A stretch of 64,000 nucleotides of DNA from Aliamphritea ceti (GTDB taxonomy: Bacteria; Pseudomonadota; Gammaproteobacteria; Pseudomonadales; Balneatricaceae), in the NCBI RefSeq assembly GCF_024347215.1, contig NZ_AP025282.1:248001-312000 (forward strand). The letters run 5' to 3'. The notes beneath the pieces are model-generated. The model worked only from the letters and a program-made list of their open reading frames with translations, was not told the origin of the DNA and did no database searches. The translations under genes were made by a program, and so were the position numbers. Positions 52,267 through 61,319 of the stretch are shown in pieces (positions within the stretch are counted from its first letter, which is position 1; every line of letters starts with the position of its first letter).

Positions 52267-53007
52267 GTGTTTTTGATAATACGTATCGCAATGTTTTGCG
52301 GACTTTTTGCGCTGACAGGAATGGTCAGTGCGGAAGTATTTCATTATGTAACTGACAGCGGTCGAAAAGTTTATGTTAACAGCAAGCATAAGGTACCGGC
52401 GCAGTACAGGGATCAGTTGAAAGTGAAAAAGGAAGCGAGTGCTGCATTAACCACTGAGGAAAGATCGGCTCAGGATAAGACGCGGGCTGTGGCACAGACT
52501 CAGGCTGATATTCGCCGGGAGATACGCCGCCTTGAAGGCTTACGTGACAAAATGCGCACGCCGGTAATTATTCGTGGTAATCAGGTTGTGGTGCCTGTAC
52601 GTATGGTTACCGCCGGCCGACGTCTCGATTTGAAGCTGATATTAGATACAGGTGCTACCCGTACAGTTATTCATCAGAACTCTGTCCAGAGTGTGTCTTT
52701 GAATGTACGTAATAAGAGCAAAGCAGTTGTTGCTGGCGGCGGTCTGATTAATCTTCAGAACGTCGTTTTTGAGCGTGTTGAGTTTGGGCCTTATACCGTT
52801 GAAAATCATACTGCTTCTGTTATCGAATCTAAAAGACAAAGCTTTTATGATGGCCTGTTAGGTATGGATTTGCTGGCTCATTCTGCATATAAAATTGATT
52901 TTAAAGAGCAAGTGATTATTTGGAATGCAGAACAGTATAAGAAGGTGAATGATCTGCTTGATGAATTAGCAGAAGAGCAGAGTTCAGAACAAAAACTTCA
53001 AAAGTAA
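52267..53007 (+). CDS. Periplasmic retropepsin-like aspartic protease with DUF4124-like N-terminus
   Basis: 246 residues, GTG start with GAGGT upstream. Signal peptide 1-22 (ending VSA), a short VFHYVTDSGRKVYVNSKHKVP segment as in DUF4124, a charged helical part (65-100), then a clan AA protease domain with the active-site D127-T-G-A, hydrophobic flap and GLLGMDLLAHSAYKIDF. The family usually forms homodimers. No substrate is known. No operon partner is evident. Confidence 0.87.
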   Translation: MFLIIRIAMFCGLFALTGMVSAEVFHYVTDSGRKVYVNSKHKVPAQYRDQLKVKKEASAALTTEERSAQDKTRAVAQTQADIRREIRRLEGLRDKMRTPVIIRGNQVVVPVRMVTAGRRLDLKLILDTGATRTVIHQNSVQSVSLNVRNKSKAVVAGGGLINLQNVVFERVEFGPYTVENHTASVIESKRQSFYDGLLGMDLLAHSAYKIDFKEQVIIWNAEQYKKVNDLLDELAEEQSSEQKLQK

Positions 53008-53144
53008 GTATGTTTCTATACAGTCTCAGATAAACGAAACTGAGTGAGAAAAGCCTGATCGTAACAGAATGAACGGTTTATTCTTTGGGATTAAGTCGCC
53101 CCAGATTTTTAGTACCTCTAAGTTAAATTGTTAAGGAAGATGAA

Positions 53145-53744
53145 ATGCAAAGTTTTATAAAGCTAACCACTATTGCTGTAGCTGTTTTGTGGCTTTCAGC
53201 CTGCTCCAGCAAGGTAATGATGAAGTCAGAATCGCCTGATGTTGTAGCGCCGCCTGCGGAAAAGGCGACTGTTGTCTTTATGCGAAAATCGATAGTTGCC
53301 AGTGCTGTTGGCGTAGAGATATTTGAAGTAGTCGATGATGAATTAAGCTTTGTCGGTGCGTTGCCTACAGGCGATAAAATTGCTCATCAGACTTCGCCGG
53401 GTACCAAGGTTTACATGGCATATGGTGCGGCTGCAGATTTTATGATTGCGAATGTGATCGGCGGTAAAACCTATTATTCGATTGTTAGGCCTAACTGGGG
53501 AACCGGCGGTTTTGCACCAACACCTATCAGACAGACAACGTCTGAATACAATATGCAAACGGATGATTTTAAAAGCTGGGATAGCGGCACAGCCTTGATT
53601 GAAAAAAATCCGACAGCGGATGAGTGGTTTCAGCAAAATAAAGCTAAGTATCAGGCTATATATGAGAAATACTGGCAGCGGTTTCAGAGTAAAACACCTG
53701 ACGAAAAACAACAGCGTACTTTGATGCCTGAAGACGGTATTTAA
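53145..53744 (+). CDS. Hypothetical lipoprotein
   Basis: 199 residues with a signal peptide and lipobox LSAC (Cys 20). The mature domain (ATVVFMRKSIVASAVGVEIFEV to about residue 125) is beta-rich and resembles DUF2846-type lipoproteins in its opening strands; the C-terminal third is helical and charged. Function unknown. Stands alone between two unrelated genes. Confidence 0.72.
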   Translation: MQSFIKLTTIAVAVLWLSACSSKVMMKSESPDVVAPPAEKATVVFMRKSIVASAVGVEIFEVVDDELSFVGALPTGDKIAHQTSPGTKVYMAYGAAADFMIANVIGGKTYYSIVRPNWGTGGFAPTPIRQTTSEYNMQTDDFKSWDSGTALIEKNPTADEWFQQNKAKYQAIYEKYWQRFQSKTPDEKQQRTLMPEDGI

Positions 53745-53815
53745 GCTCAGTACGTGAAGTAAGAGGTCTGAGTATTTTGGCCTGATTCGGTAATGCTAAT
53801 AGCAGGGATATCGAG

Positions 53816-54400
53816 ATGGATACAACTCAATTCGTCATAGAACTGACAGACAAGCTGGCCTGGCCGTTGGTTGCTGTCATGGCACTGGCGATGCTGAAGC
53901 GGCCCTTAGAAGAGCTGTTACCGCTGGCTAAACGGCTAAAGTATAAAGATCTGGAGGTTGAGTTTGATCAGGTGCTACAGGCTGTCAGTCGTGATGCTGC
54001 AGGAGTGTTTCCGGAGCTTGAACAGGATCAGCGTAGTCGCTTGATCGCGACTGTAAAGCATCTGCCAAATGCTGCAGTTCTGGAAGCCTGGGATGAGGTG
54101 GATGTTGCTGCTGAAACCTTAATCCGCCAGCAGGTTAAGGATGTGGATCTGGCCGTTAATACCCGTTACAAAACGATGGGGGCTATACTTGCCCGGCAAG
54201 CATTACTGGATACTAAGAAAGTAAAGCTGTTTCATGAGCTGCGTCAGTTGCGTAATAAGGTAGCCCATGCTGAAAACTTCAGTGTCGGACCGGCAGAAGC
54301 GGTGCAGTATATTGAGCTTTGCCTGAGGCTAGTGGAGCATCTGAAGACTATCAGTGATACTGCTGCAGAGTCAGATAGCCCGTTACAGGCCATGTCCTGA
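53816..54400 (+). CDS. Membrane-anchored protein with HEPN-like R-x4-H motif
   Basis: 194 residues. A hydrophobic segment near the N-terminus (about 14-28, AWPLVAVMALAMLKRP), an acidic linker, then helices ending in R146-N-K-V-A-H151 within LFHELRQLRNKVAHAENF. The R-x4-H signature in a four-helix bundle is that of HEPN (and DUF4145-type) domains, many of which are RNases or bind nucleic acid or nucleotides. Only the motif and helix pattern support this. No antitoxin gene is adjacent, so a toxin role is not indicated. Confidence 0.7.
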   Translation: MDTTQFVIELTDKLAWPLVAVMALAMLKRPLEELLPLAKRLKYKDLEVEFDQVLQAVSRDAAGVFPELEQDQRSRLIATVKHLPNAAVLEAWDEVDVAAETLIRQQVKDVDLAVNTRYKTMGAILARQALLDTKKVKLFHELRQLRNKVAHAENFSVGPAEAVQYIELCLRLVEHLKTISDTAAESDSPLQAMS

Positions 54401-54404
54401 AGCG

Positions 54405-54432
54405 GCTCTTCAGAAGCAGCTCTTCAGAAGCA
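54405..54432. repeat. 14-bp tandem duplication
   Basis: GCTCTTCAGAAGCA occurs twice in tandem directly after the stop codon of the HEPN-like gene. Likely a small local duplication. Confidence 0.8.
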
Positions 54433-54455
54433 ATTCTAAGCTGTTTTAAACCTAT

Positions 54456-54478
54456 AACGCCCGGATAATCCGGGCGTT
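54456..54478. terminator. Bidirectional terminator after the HEPN-like gene
   Basis: AACGCCCGGAT and ATCCGGGCGTT form an 11-bp inverted repeat with minimal loop, placed between convergent genes; T-rich bases follow on the plus strand. Confidence 0.75.
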
Positions 54479-54510
54479 TGTATTTTAAGGCTTTGTGTTA
54501 CTTACGTTAT

Positions 54511-55509
54511 TTAAGCCTGAGGTACCAACTGGCGAATATCTTCCAGTAAGCTGTCATTTACTTCGCGGCTTCCCTGATCCTGACGCAAAGTATGACGGCG
54601 CTGTCCCGGCAGGCGTACGCCTTCCATTGCTTCCAGCTTGTCAAACAGGCCTTCTGCCTGGTTAGCCCAGTTATCGCCACCAAGTACTTTTGGTGATACC
54701 GCCAGCAGGAACTGGCCACCTTGCGGTGGGCCGCCATCTACCGTATCCCTCTCCGCAGTTTCAAAGCTCAGGCTTTCACCTACTAAAGGCCCGGCCATTA
54801 ATTCAACCATCATGGCAATGGCTGAGCCCTTGTGGCCGCCAAAAGGCAGTAAAACACCTTTAAGAATTTCCTGAGGATCAGTGGTTAGTTCGCCATCGGG
54901 ACCGAGACCTGTACCCAGTGGGACGCTGTGGCCGTCACGGGCGGCAATTTGTACTTCCCCTTGTGCCATTGCTGCCGTTGCCATGTCGTATACCAGCGGA
55001 GAGTGTCCCGGACGTGGCCAGGCGAAGGCTATTGGGTTAGTGCCAAATATTGCTTCGTTGCCACCGGCTGGCGCGACAACGGGTTTATAGGACACACAGG
55101 AAAAGCCCATCAGGTCATGTTCCGCGAGGGCTTCTACTTCCGGCCAGAGTGCTGCGAAGTGGTAAGAGTGAGTGAGCGTCAATGCAGCGATGCCATAAGT
55201 TTTAGCAGCTTCAGCCAATGCCGGAACAGAGCGCTTTAATGCCAATGGTGCGTAACCGTGGTCACCGTTACAGCGTAAAATTGCTGGCGTAACCTGTTCA
55301 GGCTGAGGGTTAGCCTGTCCGTTTACTTTGCCGCTGAGCAGGGATTTCAGATACCCTGGAATTCTGAACAAACCATGTGATGCAGAACCGTCCCGCTCAG
55401 CGTGGGTAACTGTGGTTGCGACAGCTGAAGCATTGGCGTCGTCGGCGCCAGCCTGACGCAGGCTTTGGTAAGCCAGCTGATAAATTTCGTCCAGCGTGAG
55501 GGTTGCCAT
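54511..55509 (-). CDS. Ldh2-family NAD(P)-dependent oxidoreductase
   Basis: 332 residues of the malate/L-lactate dehydrogenase type 2 fold (conserved H in SHGLFRIPGYL, catalytic TLTHSYHFAALWPEVEALA, and GGHKGSAIAMMVELM). The family contains L-sulfolactate, ureidoglycolate, malate dehydrogenases and delta1-piperideine/pyrroline-2-carboxylate reductases. The last activity would fit with cyclic imines made by the amine dehydrogenase 8 kb away, but no operon link exists. Start behind AAGGAACGCTC. Confidence 0.88.
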   Translation of the reverse strand: MATLTLDEIYQLAYQSLRQAGADDANASAVATTVTHAERDGSASHGLFRIPGYLKSLLSGKVNGQANPQPEQVTPAILRCNGDHGYAPLALKRSVPALAEAAKTYGIAALTLTHSYHFAALWPEVEALAEHDLMGFSCVSYKPVVAPAGGNEAIFGTNPIAFAWPRPGHSPLVYDMATAAMAQGEVQIAARDGHSVPLGTGLGPDGELTTDPQEILKGVLLPFGGHKGSAIAMMVELMAGPLVGESLSFETAERDTVDGGPPQGGQFLLAVSPKVLGGDNWANQAEGLFDKLEAMEGVRLPGQRRHTLRQDQGSREVNDSLLEDIRQLVPQA

Positions 55510-55568
55510 GAGCGTTCCTTGTTTCGGATATATAAAGATCAGCTATTGTGCCGGAATTTTCGGCAGGC

Positions 55569-56690
55569 TCAATAGCTGGCGACCCGGTTACGACCAGTGC
55601 CTTTGGCTTTGTATAGCGCCATATCTGCCCGTTTAATCAAGTCCTGTGAAGACAGCTGATCGTTAGGAACCTGACTGGAAATGCCCAGGCTAATAGTGCA
55701 ATAGAGTTCTGTAGCATCTGTGCTGAAGCGACGAATCGCAATGCGTTCCCTGAGTTTTTCTGCAGCTGCCATACAGTCTGCCTGATTGGTATTTTCCAGC
55801 AGTACGATGAACTCTTCGCCACCATAGCGGGCAAGGGTATCAGTAGCCCGGGTAAAAGCTTGTCGAATTATGTCGGAAAGGGCGATAAGTATCTGGTCGC
55901 CAGTATGGTGACCCCAGGTATCATTTACCTGTTTGAAGTTATCTATATCGATCATGATCATGCTTAGAGGCTGCTGATCACGCCGGGCTCTGAACCAGGC
56001 AACCTGTAAGCGTTCATCAAAGTAACGGCGGTTGTTCATCCGGGTTAACGGATCCAGCCGGTTTTCCTGTTCAAGATCGCCGGCGTATTTACCCAGTTGC
56101 TGATTCAGTTTTATGTAAGCCCAGTAGTCATGGTTGAACCGTGAAGCAGTGACACTGATGTATATGTAGCCAATGAGAATAGCCAACGCAGCAATCAGAG
56201 GATGTGGGTAGCCTTCTATAAAATATACGCTGAGGGGGATCGCAAACATGACGGCGAAGAAGGTATCGCTCAAAGGCTTATAGATACAGAATGTCAGAGC
56301 ACCACTTGGAACGATACACGCCTGAATAATGATGATTGCAGCAACTGTTTCAGGCGTAATGTCCTGAGTGAGCAGATAGGCCAGCAGGCTGGCGAAATAA
56401 GCAGCATTGATTAATGTGCTGAGATATAAAATAGTGACACGCCAGCCAACGCTGAATGAATTTGTTACTAAAGAGAAGTGGCGGTTCAGGGCGAAGCGGA
56501 TGAGCGTGAAGCTGCTGAGAATAACCAGATGGAAAAAGAAAAATGCCTGACTCATTTGTACGGTGACCAGTGACAGAATAAACCATGCAATTGGGTAGCT
56601 GATATAACCTGTCCGGGTGCGCTGACAAAAGTCATGCAATGCTTTTAACTGAATATCCTGTGTGGCGTTAGTTAGAATCTGGCTATTCAT
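55569..56690 (-). CDS. Membrane-bound diguanylate cyclase
   Basis: 373 residues from ATG 56690; the longer frame to 56786 adds a basic tail without support. Six hydrophobic helices in the first 190 residues (MASE-like sensor) and a GGDEF domain with the active GGEEF signature (RYGGEEFIVLL) and the inhibitory I-site RxxD five residues before it (RATD). It makes cyclic di-GMP and is probably product-inhibited. Ends 60 bp from the Ldh2 gene. Confidence 0.92.
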   Translation of the reverse strand: MNSQILTNATQDIQLKALHDFCQRTRTGYISYPIAWFILSLVTVQMSQAFFFFHLVILSSFTLIRFALNRHFSLVTNSFSVGWRVTILYLSTLINAAYFASLLAYLLTQDITPETVAAIIIIQACIVPSGALTFCIYKPLSDTFFAVMFAIPLSVYFIEGYPHPLIAALAILIGYIYISVTASRFNHDYWAYIKLNQQLGKYAGDLEQENRLDPLTRMNNRRYFDERLQVAWFRARRDQQPLSMIMIDIDNFKQVNDTWGHHTGDQILIALSDIIRQAFTRATDTLARYGGEEFIVLLENTNQADCMAAAEKLRERIAIRRFSTDATELYCTISLGISSQVPNDQLSSQDLIKRADMALYKAKGTGRNRVASY

Positions 56691-56862
56691 TTCACTTACC
56701 TGTGTCGCTGTATCACTCACAGCGGTACGTCTGAAAGACAGATAAAAGCACCGCCGATCATTCAGTATACGCTGGCTGAAGCACATAAAATACCTATGAG
56801 ATTCAATGGTTTTAGATTGCTTTTTAAGCTGTACGTAAGATGAATGCCGATAAGTTTTTTGT

Positions 56863-56905
56863 TATCTGTACTTATTGTTATTCATTTTTGTGTATCTGTT
56901 CTTAT
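56863..56905 (+). promoter_or_regulatory. Direct-repeat operator upstream of the nitrite/sulfite reductase
   Basis: TATCTGTACTTAT (56863-56875) and TATCTGTTCTTAT (56893-56905) differ at one position and are 30 bp apart, i.e. about three helical turns. They lie 80-120 bp upstream of the start. Regulator unknown; CysB/Cbl or Nac-like factors are possible. Nothing else is supported in 56691-56985. Confidence 0.5.
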
Positions 56906-56985
56906 AGGGGGTTTGTGCTTACTCTGCTGCGATACCGGATCTGCCGAATAGAACCGGTCAGCAGTTAAACAGAGAGTGTCCGACG

Positions 56986-58635
56986 ATGTATCAATATGAC
57001 GAACTTGATCGCCAGGTGGTGAATAACCGAGTGCAGCAGTTCAGAGGACAGATGACACGTTACCTGTCCGGTGAGTTGAGTGAGGAAGCTTTTTTGCCCT
57101 TACGATTACAAAATGGTCTGTATATTCAGAAGCATGCACCAATGCTTCGGGTAGCTGTGCCTTATGGCATGTTGTCGTCCGGGCAACTAAGGCGGATGGC
57201 AGAGGTCTGCGACCGGTACGATAAGGGTTATTGCCATATTACGACGCGTCAGAATGTGCAGTTTAACTGGGTGAAACTCGAAGAAGTGCCGGACATTCTC
57301 GACAGTTTGGCCGAGGTGGAAATGCATGCTATTCAAACCAGTGGAAACTGTATTCGCAATACCACGTCGGACCCATTAGCGGGTGTCGCTGCTGATGAGC
57401 AAACTGATCCGCGGCCTTATTGTGAAATTATCCGTCAGTGGTCATCTTTGCACCCTGAGTTCGCTTTTTTGCCGCGTAAATTCAAGATTGCTGTGATCGG
57501 CGCGGAAGAAGACCGGGCATCGGTTCAGCTGCATGATGTTGGTTTGCAGTTAGTGAAGAATGCGCTGGGAGAAACCGGTTTTAAAGTCTGGGTCGGCGGC
57601 GGCTTGGGCAGAACCCCGATGCTGGCTTCAGTAGTGTGTGAGTTCTTGCCGCAGGCACATTTACTGGGCTATCTGAAAGCGATTCTGCGGGTGTATAACC
57701 GCTACGGCCGACGGGATAATAAATACAAAGCACGCATTAAAATTCTGGTGAATAGCCTGGGTGTTGCTGACTTTTCTGCGCAGGTTGAGACTGAATTTCA
57801 GCGTACGAATGCTGAAGAATACTGGCTGACGGATGCTGAGCTTGAGCATGCTCGCAGCTTCTTTACGGCACCAGCATATGAGCAGCTGGAGTCGGTTCAG
57901 TGGACTGCAGAGTCTGATTCTCAGGATTATAGTCACTGGCTACGACGTAATGTACGGGCGCACCGTGTTACAGGATATGCCATCGTAACTTTGTCACTGA
58001 AGTATCAGGGGACGGCTCCGGGTGATATCAGTAGCGAGCAGCTTCGTCGTGTGGCGGATCTGGCGGAGCGTTTTTCCTTTGGTGAAGCGCGTAATACTCA
58101 GCAGCAAAATATAGTGCTGGCTGATGTAAAATGCAGTGATTTGTTTGCGCTCTGGCAAGAGGCCTGCCGGCTGGAACTGGCGGCACCAACTATTGGCACG
58201 CTTTCCGATGTTGTCTGCTGTCCCGGTGGGGATTTCTGTGGCTTAGCGAATGCCCGTTCTTTACCGATTAATACTGCTATTCAGCAGCGTTTTGAAGATC
58301 TTGATTACCTTTATGACTTGGGAGATCTGAGTCTGCGGATATCGGGGTGCATCAATGCCTGCGCACATCATCACATTGCCAATATTGGCATTCTTGGCGT
58401 TGATAAAAAAGGTGAAGAGTTTTATCAACTGACCCTTGGGGGCGACAGTGGCATGCGTTCACAGATAGGTAAAGTGCTGGGGCCATCGATACCGCTGGAA
58501 GCTGTGCCAGATGCGTTACAGGCCATTGTTGATGTATTCGTCGAGCAGCGCCATGAAGAAGAGCCTTTTCTTGCTACTTATGAGCGCATCGGGAAAGACA
58601 GTTTTAAGGAGCGGGTCTATGCAACGAATCATTAA
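56986..58635 (+). CDS. Siroheme nitrite/sulfite reductase (CysI-like)
   Basis: 549 residues with the two-fold NiR/SiR ferredoxin-like half domains (LRLQNGLYIQKHAPMLRVAVP near the N-terminus) and the cluster cysteines in VVCCPGGDFC (C-x5-C) and SGCINAC (C-x3-C), for 4Fe-4S and siroheme. Reduces sulfite to sulfide (or nitrite to ammonia). Followed by a DUF934 gene and not by CysJ, which is the usual layout of the ferredoxin- or other-donor type assimilatory sulfite reductase in proteobacteria. Confidence 0.94.
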   Translation: MYQYDELDRQVVNNRVQQFRGQMTRYLSGELSEEAFLPLRLQNGLYIQKHAPMLRVAVPYGMLSSGQLRRMAEVCDRYDKGYCHITTRQNVQFNWVKLEEVPDILDSLAEVEMHAIQTSGNCIRNTTSDPLAGVAADEQTDPRPYCEIIRQWSSLHPEFAFLPRKFKIAVIGAEEDRASVQLHDVGLQLVKNALGETGFKVWVGGGLGRTPMLASVVCEFLPQAHLLGYLKAILRVYNRYGRRDNKYKARIKILVNSLGVADFSAQVETEFQRTNAEEYWLTDAELEHARSFFTAPAYEQLESVQWTAESDSQDYSHWLRRNVRAHRVTGYAIVTLSLKYQGTAPGDISSEQLRRVADLAERFSFGEARNTQQQNIVLADVKCSDLFALWQEACRLELAAPTIGTLSDVVCCPGGDFCGLANARSLPINTAIQQRFEDLDYLYDLGDLSLRISGCINACAHHHIANIGILGVDKKGEEFYQLTLGGDSGMRSQIGKVLGPSIPLEAVPDALQAIVDVFVEQRHEEEPFLATYERIGKDSFKERVYATNH

Positions 58636-59125
58636 GCAGCAACTGAGCACTGATGATCAGTGGCAACTGATCAGTGAAATTGCGCCAGACTTTATACCTG
58701 AAGCGAATATTGATTACATTCTGCCGGTTGAATACTGGCAGGCACTGGCGCCGGAATTTACAGGTTTTTCCACTGTGCCGGCAGTCTGGCTGGAAGCTGA
58801 TATTGAATTAGAGCCGCTCTCAGAGGTCTTTGCTGCAGTTCCCCTGGTTGCAGTGGAGTTCCCGGCGTTTATGGACGGCAGTGGTTTCTCAACCGGTTCA
58901 CTGATTCGTGAAATGTTCAGTTATAAAGGCGAGCTGCGTGCATTTGGCAGTTTGCTGAGTGATCAGCTGGGATATTTGCGCCGCTGTGGTTACGACAGTG
59001 TTGCCCTGCCGGATGATCAGGACCCTGATACGGCTGTGCAGCAGTTTAATGCTGAAGGTGTCAGTTATCAGGGAGATGTGCTGAGACCGACAACGCCTTT
59101 TCGTGACCGGGTACTGAAACGCTAA
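58619..59125 (+). CDS. DUF934 protein, sulfite reductase partner
   Basis: 168 residues from ATG 58619, inside the end of the reductase gene (17-base overlap) and behind AAGGAG. The DUF934 signature is the DGSGFSTGSLIRE and GYLRRCGYDSVAL pattern. Genes of this family follow cysI-type reductases and are required in sulfate assimilation in some species; the molecular role is unclear, perhaps electron supply or assembly. Confidence 0.9.
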   Translation: MQRIIKQQLSTDDQWQLISEIAPDFIPEANIDYILPVEYWQALAPEFTGFSTVPAVWLEADIELEPLSEVFAAVPLVAVEFPAFMDGSGFSTGSLIREMFSYKGELRAFGSLLSDQLGYLRRCGYDSVALPDDQDPDTAVQQFNAEGVSYQGDVLRPTTPFRDRVLKR

Positions 59126-59166
59126 AAATTGTTGGGCTTTGATGTTTTGTTTCGTCAGAAACAGCG

Positions 59167-59187
59167 CGGCAAGGGATTGCCGTTTTT
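59167..59187 (+). terminator. Terminator after the sulfite reductase operon
   Basis: CGGCAA, 4-base loop, TTGCCG, T5. Confidence 0.85.
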
Positions 59188-59319
59188 CGACCTCTGCTGC
59201 TGTTTATGATCAGATTTTTCTTTTTCGTTTTATTAATAATCAATAGCTTGCCTGTAAAAAGTTGACTCGGGAATGCATCTTGCTTGTTAACTCTTCCCTG
59301 ATACAAAGGAGGCAGCAGT

Positions 59320-59784
59320 ATGAATGTTGGAGCTATAGGTAATGCGGTTGTTGATTTTTTTGGCAGTGACCATTCCCGTACACAGTCCCGTCCGCAACCC
59401 AAAGATATAGCGGCAGATCTCGCGACGCGGGTAGAGAAGGGAGAGATAGATGCGGGAAAGTTTGCTGAGCGGTTACAGGAACGTTACGGTGAACGTGCCA
59501 TTGGCATTGTCCGTAATGATGGCAGTGTCGATGTCAAAGGCCTAAGCGCTTTGCTGGAGAGCTCAGCACCAGCGCCGAGACGTAATCCAGGCGATCCTGC
59601 GTCACCTGCCAAGCTTCAGGACCAGGAAATACTCCAGACTCAGTTGATCAATGAGTTTGGCAATGATGCCGCCGCTAAAGTTATCGGTACTGATGGAAAG
59701 GTAGACTTTAACGCCTTGGTTGATTTGGTTAAAGATGCTCCTCCAGCCCGTGTTGGCCCGGGTTATCTGAATGAAAAAGTCTGA
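59320..59784 (+). CDS. Small hydrophilic protein with internal duplication
   Basis: 154 residues, strong AAGGAGG site upstream. No signal peptide or membrane segment. Two similar units, residues about 52-80 and 109-138, share the pattern [YF]G-x2-A-x(4,5)-V-x3-DG-x-VD-x3-L-x2-L. The DG-x-VD core recalls calcium-binding EF-hand-like loops but has too few acidic ligands to claim this. The linker (82-100) is Pro/Ala rich. No family is recognised. Confidence 0.65.
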   Translation: MNVGAIGNAVVDFFGSDHSRTQSRPQPKDIAADLATRVEKGEIDAGKFAERLQERYGERAIGIVRNDGSVDVKGLSALLESSAPAPRRNPGDPASPAKLQDQEILQTQLINEFGNDAAAKVIGTDGKVDFNALVDLVKDAPPARVGPGYLNEKV

Positions 59785-59813
59785 TGAGCAGAGTTTATCC
59801 AGCCACATGCAAT

Positions 59814-61049
59814 TTAAGACATCGGCTGGGTGTTCTGCGTTTCAGTATGTATTGCTGTCGCGGCAGAGTTACGTCTGAGGAAAGCACCTAAAGCCATGCA
59901 TACAAGTACTATTGCGTTAGCAGTAAGTACCCAGTAAGCGGCATCCAGAGTACCGGTAGATTCACGAATCCAGCCAACGATCAGATTACCGGATGCACCA
60001 CCCAGTCCTGCTGTAATCATGCAGACGCTGCTGATCTGCATTGTTACTGTTGATGAGTAGACCTTGCTTAACCAGCCTGAAACGATTCCCCAGATCGGAA
60101 AATACATAATGCCGTAGCCGATTCCAGCTATGAGCGCATAGCTCTTTTGGTCAAACAGAAAAGTCATTAATCCCAGCGCAAATAAACTGCAAATCAGCAG
60201 TAATGCGAAATGATGCCCGAAGCGGTCGGCCAGGCGGCCGATTGTAAGCCCTGCTAACATGCCGGAAAGGCCAATTGCCGTCCAGGTGTAACCACCAAGC
60301 TCACTTGGTAGCTCAAGTTCTGTCAGATAAATGTTCATCCAGTTAGCAAACGGAATGGTTGAGAAGCACACTGAAAAGCAGATCAGGCAGGTAAAGCGCG
60401 CCAGTGGCTCAAATGCGACTGTTTTCATCAGTGCAGAAAGGCTGAGGCTGCTTCTGGCGACAGGTGTTTCAGCTGCTATCTGATGTGCGACCGCGCCGAT
60501 CAGACCGAGTTTCTTGAGTAAAAACCAGTTGGCAATAATGACGCAGATACCAAAGGCTGCAGCAATCTGCCAGCCGGCACGCCAACCAAGTTGCGGCACA
60601 ATGAACAGCAATAACAGACCGTTAAAGCTACAGCCCCAGGCGGTACCGCTGGCGGCGGCTGAGAGGTAAGTTGAGCATTTCTCAAGTGGCCCGCAACGAC
60701 TGATAATCTCGATAATAGTGCTCCAACTGATAGAAGCACTGGCGGACAACAGAGCGAGAGCTATAAGAATAAGTAACGGGTCTGTCAGTACTGAGATTGA
60801 AAATAACATGACAGTTATGTTGGTCGCGGTAAGCATTGCCAGACGCGCAGAGCCAATACGTTCGCCGAAGGTGCTGATCAGCAGAGCACCGGCTAAATAA
60901 GCCAGCTGAGAGAGTGCACCAATAGCGGCGATATGCCAGTTAGTGAAAGCGATTTCTTCGCGCATCAGTGGTGCCAGGCTGGCAAACAGAAATACGCCGA
61001 AACCATGACTGATGAACTGGTTCATCCCAAAAACAAGTGCCATATGCAT
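59814..61049 (-). CDS. Major facilitator superfamily transporter
   Basis: 411 residues with 12 membrane helices in two halves and the MFS loop motif GRLADRFGHHFALL between helices 8 and 9. Its substrate is unknown. The gene is divergent from the two-component system that precedes a TonB receptor, so export or import of a siderophore-like compound is possible by position, but the general MFS pattern does not support it specifically. Confidence 0.88.
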   Translation of the reverse strand: MHMALVFGMNQFISHGFGVFLFASLAPLMREEIAFTNWHIAAIGALSQLAYLAGALLISTFGERIGSARLAMLTATNITVMLFSISVLTDPLLILIALALLSASASISWSTIIEIISRCGPLEKCSTYLSAAASGTAWGCSFNGLLLLFIVPQLGWRAGWQIAAAFGICVIIANWFLLKKLGLIGAVAHQIAAETPVARSSLSLSALMKTVAFEPLARFTCLICFSVCFSTIPFANWMNIYLTELELPSELGGYTWTAIGLSGMLAGLTIGRLADRFGHHFALLLICSLFALGLMTFLFDQKSYALIAGIGYGIMYFPIWGIVSGWLSKVYSSTVTMQISSVCMITAGLGGASGNLIVGWIRESTGTLDAAYWVLTANAIVLVCMALGAFLRRNSAATAIHTETQNTQPMS

Positions 61050-61251
61050 ATTGGCAAAATCCTTTAAAAAACCTGATTGTGGAGCTATCTGGCAATAAAA
61101 GTGGGCATCCTAGTGCCGTAGGCTACAGATGGCAAAACAAATTTCAGAAATAATTCTTATCGTTGATAAAGGTCTCTGTGTCTGGTGGATTCAGACCAAT
61201 AGTCGGGGGATGTGTGCAATCACAGAGCTGGGGTCTGGGGTAAATATTTAT

Positions 61252-61278
61252 TGCAAATAGTTTTTATTTACATTTGCA
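61252..61278. promoter_or_regulatory. Inverted repeat upstream of the two-component operon
   Basis: TGCAAAT, 13 bases, ATTTGCA: a perfect 7-bp repeat centred about 55 bp before the regulator start. It could bind Fur (AT-rich, GCAAAT ends) or the response regulator itself. Confidence 0.45.
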
Positions 61279-61319
61279 TTCTATAAGATTGCGCCCCTTA
61301 CATGGGGGGGAATTATCAT

